NCBI GenBank assembly: GCA_021733925.1 | Contig: JAIPJY010000010.1 | Coordinates: forward strand, 62,001 to 126,000 | Origin: Prosthecobacter sp. | GTDB taxonomy: Bacteria; Verrucomicrobiota; Verrucomicrobiia; Verrucomicrobiales; Verrucomicrobiaceae | Length of the DNA stretch: 64,000 nt | Direction: 5' to 3' | Shown here: positions 56,616 through 64,000 of the stretch, piece after piece | Position numbering within the stretch: the stretch's first letter is position 1 | How the letters are laid out: each line of letters starts with the position of its first letter | Program-made: the position numbers and the translations under genes | Notes under the pieces: generated by a model | Told to the model about the DNA's origin: nothing | Databases searched by the model: none | Seen by the model: only the letters and a program-made list of their open reading frames with translations

Positions 56616-57226
56616 GGTTTGGCTGGGAGTGCGGGTTCCACCGGCGTGATCCGACGCTCAAGCTGTGAGGTAATTATTTGCAGCGGCTCAATGCTGAGAT
56701 GGGGCAGGATGTCGTGTTTGAGAACCCCTGTTTCATCGCGCTGAAGATCGCGAAAGTGGAGCTGTGTGGCACCGACTTCGGTGACTTGTGCCAGAAAGAC
56801 TTCCCCTTTGAAGGCCAGCTCGATCACGTCGCCTTCGGCAGCCTGACGACCACCGATGAGGAACTCTTTGTGCCGCAAATTCACCCCATTGATCTTCAGG
56901 GTCTGCAGCGCCTGATTCAGCGTGATCTTGGGCGTGGCGCGGTAAATGTCTTCCGTGATCACTGGGGCATCATTCTCACGTGGATAGGTAGTCAGGCCAA
57001 AGGGATCCATGTTACGCTGGCGTACGCCGAGCTGCTTCGCCTTTGTCTCGATGGTTTCGGCATTGGGCAGAAGCTCCGTGCGTGGTAGCCAGCTCGCGGT
57101 GCCATTGCCGACAAACAAAGGCGCGCGCTTGGGCACAGCGGCTTTCGGCGCGGCAGGTTTGGTCTGCGCATGAACCGCCGCCAGAGAGGTGATAACCATC
57201 ATGAAACTGAGCGGGAATTGTTTCAT
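56612..57226 (-). CDS. Exported protein, PilP-like position
   Basis: A 204-aa protein with a signal peptide (LSFMMVITSLAAVHAQ). A Pro/Ala-rich stretch follows, then a beta-rich domain around TLNQALQTLKINGVNLRHKE and GDVIELAFKGEVFLAQV. Position between a PilO-like gene and the secretin gene fits PilP or GspC, which link the inner membrane to the secretin; sequence identity to them could not be judged. It overlaps both neighbours by 4 bp. Confidence 0.6.
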   Translation of the reverse strand: MKQFPLSFMMVITSLAAVHAQTKPAAPKAAVPKRAPLFVGNGTASWLPRTELLPNAETIETKAKQLGVRQRNMDPFGLTTYPRENDAPVITEDIYRATPKITLNQALQTLKINGVNLRHKEFLIGGRQAAEGDVIELAFKGEVFLAQVTEVGATQLHFRDLQRDETGVLKHDILPHLSIEPLQIITSQLERRITPVEPALPAKP

Positions 57227-57786
57227 TTTTTCTCGTCCAAGGCCTTCCAGCAGGTGTGTGTTATCTCCATCACGAGGTATTCGCGCTGGTCCAAAAGCTG
57301 GTTGGTCTTGCGGGTGATCTTCAGTTCTTCAAGCACGGCCTGAGGCATGAGAGACTCAACCTGGAGCAGCGCCTCCTGCATGGGGCCAAGACCGCCTTGA
57401 AAACTGCTCTTTACGCGCGCCACATCGGTTTTGATCTGACTCCCGAAACGCCCGCGGTCAAGCGGGAAGACGATACCAATGCGCTCAATTTCGATCTCCT
57501 TGAACTTCGGCAGCAGGGTGTCGAGGATGCGGGTGAAAAGCTGACCGGGATCGCCTTTCAGCAGAATCTTCTGGTCCTGGAAGGTCTTGCGCTTCGGGGC
57601 CAGATCGGCCTCCAGTTTCTTCATCGCAGCCAGACGCTGAGTCTGCTCTATGTAGCGCTCCTCTTTCTCCGCACGCAACGTGGCCAGCTTGCTGACACCA
57701 GCGATCACACCGCTGAGCAGCAGGCAGTTGAACATCGTGGGCATGATTAGCCCGTAACGAAGGATGGGGCGTGTGTAGGCGCTCAT
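57223..57786 (-). CDS. Bitopic coiled-coil membrane protein, PilO-like position
   Basis: A 187-aa protein from ATG 57786. One transmembrane helix (LIMPTMFNCLLLSGVIAGVS) is followed by a coiled coil (KEERYIEQTQRLAAMKKLEADLAPKR) and a C-terminal globular region. This is the layout of PilO/GspM. It is 10 bp downstream of the PilM/N-like gene and overlaps the PilP-like gene. Confidence 0.65.
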   Translation of the reverse strand: MSAYTRPILRYGLIMPTMFNCLLLSGVIAGVSKLATLRAEKEERYIEQTQRLAAMKKLEADLAPKRKTFQDQKILLKGDPGQLFTRILDTLLPKFKEIEIERIGIVFPLDRGRFGSQIKTDVARVKSSFQGGLGPMQEALLQVESLMPQAVLEELKITRKTNQLLDQREYLVMEITHTCWKALDEKK

Positions 57787-57796
57787 GGCGGCGATT

Positions 57797-59632
57797 TCAG
57801 AAAGGTTTTTCCAGGGGCAGGGCGAGTACATCCTTATCAGTCAGCGCCTGGGTGATGGTGGCCTCGAAACTAAAGGGAAAGGTCAGCGCAGAATCACGTG
57901 CCAGATCCCCGGCAGATGCCTGTGGGCTGAAGCGCGTATTGCGTCCCTGTGCGAGCGTCACCGTCATCTGACGGGTAGGCTCAGGACGATAGGCGGCATC
58001 ACCCGTAGCCTCGGCCACACGCTCAAAGAAGGCGCTCAGGCCGCGCTGGCTGTTCAACGTGCTGAGCAGATCCAACGCCTTCGGTTTGACCAGCCCCTTC
58101 AGAGTCCAGGTGCGGTTCAGGCCTGTGAATTCGGGCTTGGCCGCTTTTGCCGCAGGGGCCAGGGCACGCGCTGCCTCGGCGCTGTAAAAAAAGCTGTCGA
58201 GCCGCACCCCTGAGTCCTCGGGAAAGAGCTGCAACAAGAACTCCAGCGTCACCCATCCGCGTGAGCGTGGCTGCAGCAGACGCGCGGTGGTGTCGATGTG
58301 CTTTTTCTCATCCAGCAGATTTGTGTGCTTGTCCTGCGTCTGCTTCATCTGATAAGGCGTCAGCTCCCAGGAAGGATGGTTCATCGCCGCAAACAACGAC
58401 CAAGTGCCATAACTGCCCATGCTGATCAGGCCAAAGGCGAGCATGTAGACGAACCATGAAGAGAACCGCAGCACGCGCAGATCTCGCAGGGTGGGATACA
58501 GATGATCCATCCGCGCCGTGTCCATGAAACTCTGCCTAGCCCAACCACTCCAGAGCGCGCGGAAACTATCCGCCTGTGCCAGTGGGGTGCGGCCAGTGCG
58601 CACTTGCTCGACCTTGGTCGTGTCATAAATCAGGAACTCAGGGCGGTGTCCTGGCACCTCGGCCAGAGCCGGTTGCTCGGCGAGGTTCAGCAATTCAAAA
58701 TGAATCGGCTGACGGCTGCCTGAGTTCAGCTCCAACTCCTGCGCCGCCAATTGTAGCGCCTGGCCCGAAACCAGCAGCACCTTGGGGGTGGCCAACTCAG
58801 CTCCCTGGGACATGTTCCAAAGGATATCGCCAAAGCCTGTGGGAACCTGTGAACTGCCACGATGTATCAAACTCCGCGCCGTGAGGAGTTCGCCCGTGGC
58901 GCCGATGGCAAAGACCGCAGTGAATTTATAAAAGCCAACCGCGACCAGACAGCCACCCTCCAGATGCGGTCTCAGGAGCGGCAGTGCGGCCAATGTCTCC
59001 ACTGCCGCACTGGTCACGGCTATGCGTACCGGCATCCTTAGATCCTCTGCACAAGCCAGCAGTTTTTGCAAAAAAGCCTCTCGTGTGCGGGAGAGGGTCA
59101 CCGCCGTGCAGCGCGCCTGGCCCGGAGCCGAACCCCAAAATGGCAGCAGTCGCCAGGAGTTTGCTTCCACAGATACCCCGCGGTCGGCAAGCACCTCGAG
59201 GGGATCATCGACTAGATTGTAGCGCAGGATTTGAAAGTCATCTCCTGCCTCGCCGACGACCTCGCTCACCTGGCCGATCTCGGCTAGGCTAAACTCATCG
59301 GCCACATGCATGATGACACCCAGCGCCTTCGGTTTCTCCTGAAAATAGGCAGTGGACATCAATTCGCCAAGAATCTCTCCTGCACCATCGCCCGTGGTTA
59401 GGTTGGCCAGCGGCAGTGTCGGGCCGGTCTGCCAGCGTTGGTGGTGTTTTGAAAAAGTCGCAGAACAAACCTCGCGCCCGCCATCGAACCACAGGTGCCA
59501 CTGCCACGGCAACTCATCAGGTGCCCGATACCAGTGCCCGTCAGTGCCACGGCTCGTATTCGATGCCACTGTGCACGCCTGAGAGTAAATATCGGGCGCT
59601 TTTAGTTCACCTGGATCTCTGATGGTGAACAT
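57797..59632 (-). CDS. PilM/PilN-like or GspL-like fused protein
   Basis: A 611-aa protein. The N-terminal ~380 residues are soluble; they contain VAVGFYKFTAVFAIGATGEL and LLVSGQALQLAAQELEL, in keeping with an actin-like PilM/GspL cytoplasmic domain. One transmembrane helix lies near residues 393-415 (WFVYMLAFGLISMGSYGTWS). The C-terminal ~190 residues are periplasmic, with a coiled-coil-like stretch (LLDEKKHIDTTARLL) as in PilN. A single-protein fusion of PilM and PilN functions, like GspL, is the simplest reading. Confidence 0.6.
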   Translation of the reverse strand: MFTIRDPGELKAPDIYSQACTVASNTSRGTDGHWYRAPDELPWQWHLWFDGGREVCSATFSKHHQRWQTGPTLPLANLTTGDGAGEILGELMSTAYFQEKPKALGVIMHVADEFSLAEIGQVSEVVGEAGDDFQILRYNLVDDPLEVLADRGVSVEANSWRLLPFWGSAPGQARCTAVTLSRTREAFLQKLLACAEDLRMPVRIAVTSAAVETLAALPLLRPHLEGGCLVAVGFYKFTAVFAIGATGELLTARSLIHRGSSQVPTGFGDILWNMSQGAELATPKVLLVSGQALQLAAQELELNSGSRQPIHFELLNLAEQPALAEVPGHRPEFLIYDTTKVEQVRTGRTPLAQADSFRALWSGWARQSFMDTARMDHLYPTLRDLRVLRFSSWFVYMLAFGLISMGSYGTWSLFAAMNHPSWELTPYQMKQTQDKHTNLLDEKKHIDTTARLLQPRSRGWVTLEFLLQLFPEDSGVRLDSFFYSAEAARALAPAAKAAKPEFTGLNRTWTLKGLVKPKALDLLSTLNSQRGLSAFFERVAEATGDAAYRPEPTRQMTVTLAQGRNTRFSPQASAGDLARDSALTFPFSFEATITQALTDKDVLALPLEKPF

Positions 59633-59702
59633 GGAGAAATTAGTCAGGTGTCGGGCATGGAGGAGGCCGCTGGTCTTTTAAGCCCATTACGTTGAAATTT
59701 GT

Positions 59703-60137
59703 TTACCAGTCCGCCGTTTCAGTGGTAGGCAGGACGTGCGTCGAAGTCGGGCCCGTGCCGGCGACGTCGCAGTTGCCATAGGGGGTGCCCACGGCTGGAA
59801 CCGTGCCGGTCCAAGTGTAAGTGCCACCGGTAGGGCACACAGGCACACTCGTCAGCAGAAGACCCGGGCCGAAAACGTCTGCCTGAGCTAAGGCCGACGC
59901 GATGGCGAGGTTCTGCATGTTCGCCGCTGAGCGAACAGCCTTCTGGACGGCAGCGAGTTGCATTTTGCATTTTGCCTTGTCAGCTCCCACACGGTAGTTG
60001 CCGATGCCAAGAAAAACCACCGAGATCAACCCAAGTAAGAGGGCAATCACGAGGCTGATTTCGATGAGGGTCATCCCGGAGCGGTTGAAGCGCTTTGCGA
60101 GTTGATGGGTCTTTACGTTAAGGATAGTAATTTTCAT
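59703..60137 (-). CDS. Type IV pilin/GspG-like protein, pilus-like operon
   Basis: A 144-aa protein. The leader ends RSG, followed by MTLIEISLVIALLLGLISVV with Glu5, a typical prepilin site. A conserved-looking helix (QLAAVQKAVRSAANMQNLAI) is followed by a Gly/Thr-rich head with two cysteines about 25 residues apart, which could form the pilin disulfide loop. It is the first gene of the minus-strand operon and a candidate for the main pilus subunit. Confidence 0.85.
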   Translation of the reverse strand: MKITILNVKTHQLAKRFNRSGMTLIEISLVIALLLGLISVVFLGIGNYRVGADKAKCKMQLAAVQKAVRSAANMQNLAIASALAQADVFGPGLLLTSVPVCPTGGTYTWTGTVPAVGTPYGNCDVAGTGPTSTHVLPTTETADW

Positions 60138-60424
60138 AATTGAGGGAGCTTTGGCTGGCGGCTGGTATCCTGAAGGTGTAGGCCACTAGTTATGAAGGCA
60201 ACAAAATGGATGTCATTAAACATAACCTCCTTATCTCAAATGGTGCAAGGCCTTATTTGGGTTACCTCAGTTACCCATCCATTTGATAGACCAGAAGTGG
60301 TCCGGGAGACTCCACGAGATCACAGCCGCAGACTTTCCTCGCAATGCGAGCCCTTCGATCTAGGCGCCATACAAATGGGTGTGTGTGTGGTGGACCCCGA
60401 AATCGGGCCAGTAGTGACGTTATG
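60138..60424. other. Upstream region of the minus-strand pilus-like operon
   Basis: No gene is seen. This roughly 290-bp stretch is A/T-richer than the flanking DNA and likely holds the promoter of the pilin-first operon. Confidence 0.4.
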
Positions 60425-60719
60425 AGATTATGAAATCATCCGCCCGCAGGATCTGGTGCTACGCATGCCAGTTTTGGATCAAAGCCTCGCGGCTGCACTG
60501 GATGCTTAGAACGCGACTTGGCTGGATATCCTTGAAGGACCTGTGGCGGCCTGCCACCGAATGTTTGGCAATCCGCTGGTGAAACGTCAGCTGCGCCTCA
60601 AACGCAAGGAATGCGAGGATGCCTTGTTCCCGCTGCTGCGCCGCATCATCAAAGATCCCATCTCTGCGAGTCAACCGCATGGGAACTTTTTGAGCCTGCT
60701 TACAGCTCCCGGCACTTGA
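60425..60719 (+). pseudogene. Possible decayed gene fragment
   Basis: The frame reads DYEIIRPQDLVLRMPVLDQS, then a stop (TAG at about 60508), then ATWLDILEGPVAACHRMFGN and KRQLRLKRKECEDALFPLL, ending with TGA at 60719. Residue use is gene-like on both sides of the stop, with no ATG upstream. No family is recognised. It overlaps the next remnant by 20 bp. Confidence 0.25.
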
Positions 60720-61014
60720 CGTCTAGCAGCTGCAGGGCCAGTGCCGCACCGGATATCTGGATTTCCACAAGCGGCAGGCCCAGAGATTCCATGATCACGC
60801 TCACGCCGAAGGTGATCTGACCTTCAATCTGCTGCTCAAAGAACGGCAGGGTGGTGCTTGCCACGCAAAACTTCAGGCTCAGCAAGCCCATGGTCTGCAT
60901 GTGTTTGATGATCTGAATGCGCTTCCGCAGGCTGCGGACCTGCGCCAGCAGGATCGGCTCCTGCGTGGACTGTGCGTGTGTTCTCGGAGTCTTATGCTGT
61001 CTGGCTGCCTGCCA
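60700..61014 (-). pseudogene. Possible remnant of a DUF2721-like membrane protein
   Basis: The minus strand has a gene-like frame preceded by a stop: QEPILLAQVRSLRKRIQIIK, then LLSLKFCVASTTLPFF and VSVIMESLGLPLVEIQISGA, ending LQLLDVKCREL. A basic helix followed by two hydrophobic stretches and a polar end resembles the C-terminal half of DUF2721 proteins, but the start is missing. It is best treated as a fragment. Confidence 0.3.
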
Positions 61015-61284
61015 CTAGATGGTGTGATGCCCCGGAGTTGACATTCCTGCTTTCGAAAAGGAGGTGAATAGCGAGAAGTCTATAGTTTGGGGCGTCGTTA
61101 GAGACTGGGGACTCCCTTTGAGAGGTCGTCCGTGTCCTTGGGCAGGCGCCCCACCAAGCAAATTCCATGCAAACGCGAATTTGTGATTTCCACTGAAGGC
61201 AGAGTATTTCGTCCCCGACTTTAAACTGTTTTAAAGAACAGCATTAGGTGCACCATGCTCTTCACAGACTTGCACCACAATTCG
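61015..61284. other. Short intergenic region before the IS256 element
   Basis: No gene or clear signal is seen. The last eight bases (61277-61284, ACAATTCG) are the left copy of the target duplication of the IS element. Confidence 0.4.
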
Positions 61285-61317
61285 GGCGGTGCAATTTTTA
61301 TTCTGTAAAAGTGGCGA

Positions 61318-62493
61318 TCAGGGTTGGGATGGTTCGGCGGGGTTCATGTTGAGGTAAATTTTGCCGGTGCTCCACTCGTCGCTCTGCTCGCAGAGCAGTG
61401 CGGAGACGAGGCGCAGCAGCGAGGCTTCGTTGGGGAAGAGGACGGCGACACGCGTGCGGCGTTTGAGTTCCTGGTTTACGCGCTCGATGGCATTGCTGGT
61501 GCGCATCCGCCGGTGATGGGCTGCTGGCAGGGCATAGACAGCGAAGCCTTGCGGAAGATTGTGCTCCATCCAGGCGGCGAGTTTTGGGGCGCTTTTGGTA
61601 TAAAAGTTGACCCGCTCTTTGAGCCGTGCTTGCGCTGATGTGAGGTCAGGCGAGGTGAAGATGGAGCGGATGCTTTCGGCGAACTCAGTGCGCATTTCCT
61701 GGCGTGGCACATAGGATTGAGCGTTTTGCTGGAGATGGAACTGACAACGTTGCCAAGGCACGGCGGGAAAGACCGCCTGGCGTGCAGCGGCCATGCCTGG
61801 ATGGGCGTCGCTGACGATGAACTGGGTGCCGCACAGGCCGCGTGTGACGAGCGAAGAGAAGAAGTCGCGCCAGTGCGCTTCTGCCTCGCTGAGCGCGACG
61901 CTGACGCCGAGGATGGTGCGCTTGCCATCCATGCCGATGCCGATGAGCACCGCGCAGTCCACCAGCAGGCCGCCATGACGCACCTTTTCGTAACGGGCAT
62001 CAAAGACGAGGTAAGGACAGGCACCCAGCGGGCGGTCGCGCCAGAGTTGGAGTTCGACATCGAGCTTGGCGGCGCAGGCGCTCACCTGCGAGGAGCTGAC
62101 TTGATGGCCGCAGAGTTCCTCGACAATCTTGGAGACTTTGCGCGTCGAGACACCCTGCACATACATCTCGGCCATGGCCAAAGTGAGAGCTTGCTCGCTG
62201 CGCACGCCACGCTCCAGCGCAGTGGGATAGAAGTCGATGCCGTCACGCACCTGTGGGATGCGCAGTTCGACCTGTCCCATGCGGGTGGCGAGGGTTTTGG
62301 GCTTGAAGCCATTGGCATGGCCGAGCCGTCCCTCGCAACGCTCATAGGGCTGGGCTTGGAGCACGGCAGAGCGTTCCTGGTGCATGGCTTCGTTGAGCAG
62401 GATGCGGAAGCATTCGGCGAGATTGGTGGAACCTTGAGAGGTGAGGAGTTGCAAAACGGTGTTGAGCAGATCAGGATCGTTGTGGTGGGTCAT
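61318..62493 (-). CDS. IS256-family (Mutator-type) transposase
   Basis: A 391-aa transposase of normal length. Characteristic sequences are RMGQVELRIPQVRDGIDFYP near residue 70, the catalytic-site region PYLVFDARYEKVRHGG with the first Asp, GTQFIVSDAHPGMAAARQAV with the second Asp and PWQRCQFHLQQNA, and RTSNAIERVNQELKRRTRV with the catalytic Glu near residue 330. No frameshift or stop interrupts it, so it may still be active. Confidence 0.95.
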   Translation of the reverse strand: MTHHNDPDLLNTVLQLLTSQGSTNLAECFRILLNEAMHQERSAVLQAQPYERCEGRLGHANGFKPKTLATRMGQVELRIPQVRDGIDFYPTALERGVRSEQALTLAMAEMYVQGVSTRKVSKIVEELCGHQVSSSQVSACAAKLDVELQLWRDRPLGACPYLVFDARYEKVRHGGLLVDCAVLIGIGMDGKRTILGVSVALSEAEAHWRDFFSSLVTRGLCGTQFIVSDAHPGMAAARQAVFPAVPWQRCQFHLQQNAQSYVPRQEMRTEFAESIRSIFTSPDLTSAQARLKERVNFYTKSAPKLAAWMEHNLPQGFAVYALPAAHHRRMRTSNAIERVNQELKRRTRVAVLFPNEASLLRLVSALLCEQSDEWSTGKIYLNMNPAEPSQP

Positions 62494-62564
62494 GTGTGAG
62501 TTTGAGTTGGATGTGTTTGGCTACACCCCGACACAGACCACGCTGGCCCACCCCTCGCCACCGC

Positions 62565-62648
62565 GCGCTGCACGCTCCTTTGGGGGCCGCTGCGTTCGGC
62601 ATCGCTGCGCTCGCCTCACTCCGCGGCCCCCAAAGGAGCGTGCAGCGC
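62565..62648. repeat. 26-bp perfect inverted repeat inside the IS256 element
   Basis: The arms, 62565-62590 and 62623-62648, are perfect reverse complements (starting GCGCTGCACGCTCCTTTGGG). They flank a 32-nt loop and lie between the transposase start and the right end. In a transcript entering from outside they would form a very stable hairpin just upstream of the transposase start. Confidence 0.8.
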
Positions 62649-62686
62649 AAGGCTAAAGCCTTTTACAGACCAGAACTTACACCCCC

Positions 62687-63087
62687 ACAATTTGAATCTC
62701 CTTTGGCTATTCCAAGACCGTTCTTGGATTCGCCATCAGATCCCGTTTCTGGGCAGTATCATCGCGGCCAGGCCTGAGGTTCAAGAGGGGCCGGGTGTTT
62801 TGTTGGCGGGCATCTCTCGGCGGGTTCTTCAAACCACCCAACGCACAAGGTAGGGCTGCCGTGTCAGTGCTGTCAGTGGCCTGTTCTGTGCTGTCGGTGG
62901 ATGCTCTCACATCCCACATTTCACATTTCATCCTTTTCACACGGCACTTAGGTATGACGGATACAGCCCATTCACCAGCTCGACGATGGCAAGTTCTGGG
63001 ACTTTGGCGATGTCCAGGAGGTGGCAAACCTCAAGTTCATCTGCTACTGGATGGCTGGAGACCTAAACCTCAAAATCTCTTCTGCTT
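62687..63087. other. Intergenic stretch downstream of the IS element
   Basis: No complete gene is seen. Contents are the right copy of the IS target duplication (62687-62694), a copy of the CCGGGTGTTTTGTTGGCGGG motif at 62791-62810 also found at 40172, a short repeated GTGCTGTC(A/G)GTGG run (about 62865-62900), and a gene-like fragment at 62958-63104. Confidence 0.45.
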
Positions 63088-63104
63088 TTACCCACCCAGT
63101 TTAG
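62958..63104 (+). pseudogene. Possible short gene remnant
   Basis: Between a TGA at 62955 and a TAG at 63102 the frame encodes IQPIHQLDDGKFWDFGDVQE followed by LKFICYWMAGDLNLKISSAF. Composition is protein-like but there is no start codon and no recognised family. It overlaps the 3' end of the convergent gene by 17 bp. Confidence 0.25.
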
Positions 63105-63585
63105 CGAAGCGCCAAAAAAACAGACTCGTTGAGTAGAGTCGAAAATACGAGTCCTGAGGGCACTTGAGCCTCAGCGAGACATAGCCCTTGGCGGAAATCA
63201 CGATTTCGCGGGGCAGTCCCGTTGTCACACCCTTCTGACCCTCGACATGGTTGAACTCCCCGGCGATGAAAAGTGCCGTGGCGATCCCAAGCTCATTGGT
63301 CGCAAACCCACGCTCTTGCAAAGCCGACCAGCTTCCCAATTTTTTTGCCATGGGCCGCTTGGCAAAATATTCCTCATCACCCGCCTGCGGCAGCACCCGG
63401 ACGACAGCCCCCACCACCGGTCCATCATTGCGATCCACCACCTGAATGGTGACGTAGCTCACGGTCTTGGAGTCAAACGCCCGGAGCTGGCCCGCACTCA
63501 TACAAGCCAGCACAGTCAGGCAAATCAAAGCCCGGCACCCACGCGTCAGCCCGCCCGCACGTGAAGAGATTAAAAGAGAATTCAT
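63088..63585 (-). CDS. Exported protein with a carboxypeptidase-regulatory-like beta domain
   Basis: A 165-aa protein from ATG 63585 (an ATG five codons upstream is also possible). A signal peptide (ALICLTVLACMSAGQLRAF) is followed by VTIQVVDRNDGPVVGAVVRV, which resembles the start of carboxypeptidase-regulatory/Ig-like domains where small additions to proteins or sugars are modelled. The rest contains GLPREIVISAKGYVSLRLKC, again beta-like. Function is unknown. It stands alone between two plus-strand features. Confidence 0.6.
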   Translation of the reverse strand: MNSLLISSRAGGLTRGCRALICLTVLACMSAGQLRAFDSKTVSYVTIQVVDRNDGPVVGAVVRVLPQAGDEEYFAKRPMAKKLGSWSALQERGFATNELGIATALFIAGEFNHVEGQKGVTTGLPREIVISAKGYVSLRLKCPQDSYFRLYSTSLFFWRFAKLGG

Positions 63586-63756
63586 GAGCCGATTCTGCAA
63601 GAAACCGCCGCGACAAGCAACACCGCAGGGCAGGGGACACCACGAAGCTCAGATTCAGAAACAATCTCTGCGGCGTTCCTAACTCTGCGGTGTAAATTCC
63701 TTGTGTCACTCATGGGCTTGCCATCCCGCGCCCATCCTGACACGCTCCCCTCAGCC

Positions 63757-64000
63757 ATGCACCCCGAATACCAGCGATACCTCAGACGCCGGCTCATCCG
63801 CCGCTGCCTGCTGTTCGGAGTCCTGCCACTTCTCCTGCTCCTCTTCATCGTGCGTGCCGCCTTCACCGACATGGTGGCCCCTCAGCATCCGTGGATTGGT
63901 CAGCTCGCGCATCTCAGGAGCAACCACCGCTTTTTCATCGACTACCACAAGCAGCACGGCCGCTGGCCCACCACCTTCGCAGACCTCAGCAGCACCGTCG
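63757..64000 (+). CDS. Membrane-anchored protein, cut by window edge
   Basis: The start ATG at 63757 is followed by YLRRRLIRRCLLFGVLPLLL and a hydrophobic helix (LLLLFIVRAAFTDMV), then a soluble segment with HRFFIDYHKQHGRWPTTFAD. The frame is open to the last base. No family is recognised from the visible 81 residues. Confidence 0.55.
   Translation, partial: MHPEYQRYLRRRLIRRCLLFGVLPLLLLLFIVRAAFTDMVAPQHPWIGQLAHLRSNHRFFIDYHKQHGRWPTTFADLSSTV

Larger units (their letters stand above)
61285..62686 (-). mobile_element. IS256-family insertion sequence, complete
   Basis: A 1402-bp element. The left end begins GGCGGTGCAATTTTTATTCT and the right end, read inward, begins GGGGGTGTAAGTTCTGGTCT; the two ends share about 21 of 27 positions and both continue with GTAAAAG. 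It is bounded by an 8-bp direct repeat, ACAATTCG at 61277-61284 and ACAATTTG at 62687-62694 (one mismatch), which fits the 8-9 bp target duplication known for IS256. It carries one transposase gene on the minus strand. Confidence 0.85.

Noticed and set aside
41853-60137. A plain type II secretion system
   Set aside because: A PilT-like ATPase and two classic pilins are present and several usual gsp genes could not be identified; the set fits neither T2SS nor T4P fully.

Overview
The window looks like a chromosomal segment of a verrucomicrobial bacterium, most like Prosthecobacter or Verrucomicrobium. The inference rests on content: a Tat-exported DUF1501 protein, a divergent long SAICAR synthase, a Tgt with a long C-terminal extension, GTAG-headed palindromic repeats, and pseudopilin cassettes of a style known from Verrucomicrobia. 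No database search was possible, so the taxonomic call is tentative.

Bases 1-11.9 kb are a surface-polysaccharide locus on the plus strand. It holds five glycosyltransferase genes (one with two GT domains in a row), an O-antigen ligase or polymerase-like membrane protein, an AsnB-type amidotransferase, and the Gmd/Fcl pair that makes GDP-L-fucose. Bases 11.9-34.8 kb are mostly core genes: an esterase-like hydrolase, a YugP-type metallopeptidase, acpP, ftsB-eno, a DUF1501 protein, mutL, an IscA/ErpA-type protein, an RfaE2-PurN fusion, a UvrD/PcrA helicase, tgt, glnS, purC and two tRNAs (Asn, Met). This stretch is unusually rich in repeats. It contains several families of hairpin pairs with GTAG-type heads, a 210-bp repeat flanking the DUF1501 gene, and a second, silently diverged copy of the mutL 3' end.

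Bases 34.8-41.8 kb, just past tRNA-Met, are an accessory region. It holds two coupled HTH regulators, a complete group II intron with its maturase, a 46-bp tandem repeat, remnants of a type I restriction subunit and of an ISAs1-like transposase, and a sigma-like protein.

Bases 41.9-60.1 kb encode a type IV pilus or type II secretion-like machine in two convergent operons. The plus-strand operon encodes three exported proteins of unknown function, three pseudopilin-like proteins that parallel GspI, GspJ and GspK (the last 649 aa), and a PilT-like ATPase. The minus-strand operon runs pilin, PilM/N-like, PilO-like, PilP-like, secretin, an unknown protein, PilB-like ATPase, PilC-like platform protein, an exported protein, a second pilin, an ABC ATPase, an ABC permease and a membrane protein. 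Many genes overlap by exactly 4 bp, which suggests tight translational coupling. The ABC transporter and the giant K-like protein make this the strongest candidate for an undescribed system.

Bases 60.1-64.0 kb hold decayed gene fragments, an intact IS256-family element with an 8-bp target duplication, one small exported protein, and the start of a membrane protein cut by the window edge.
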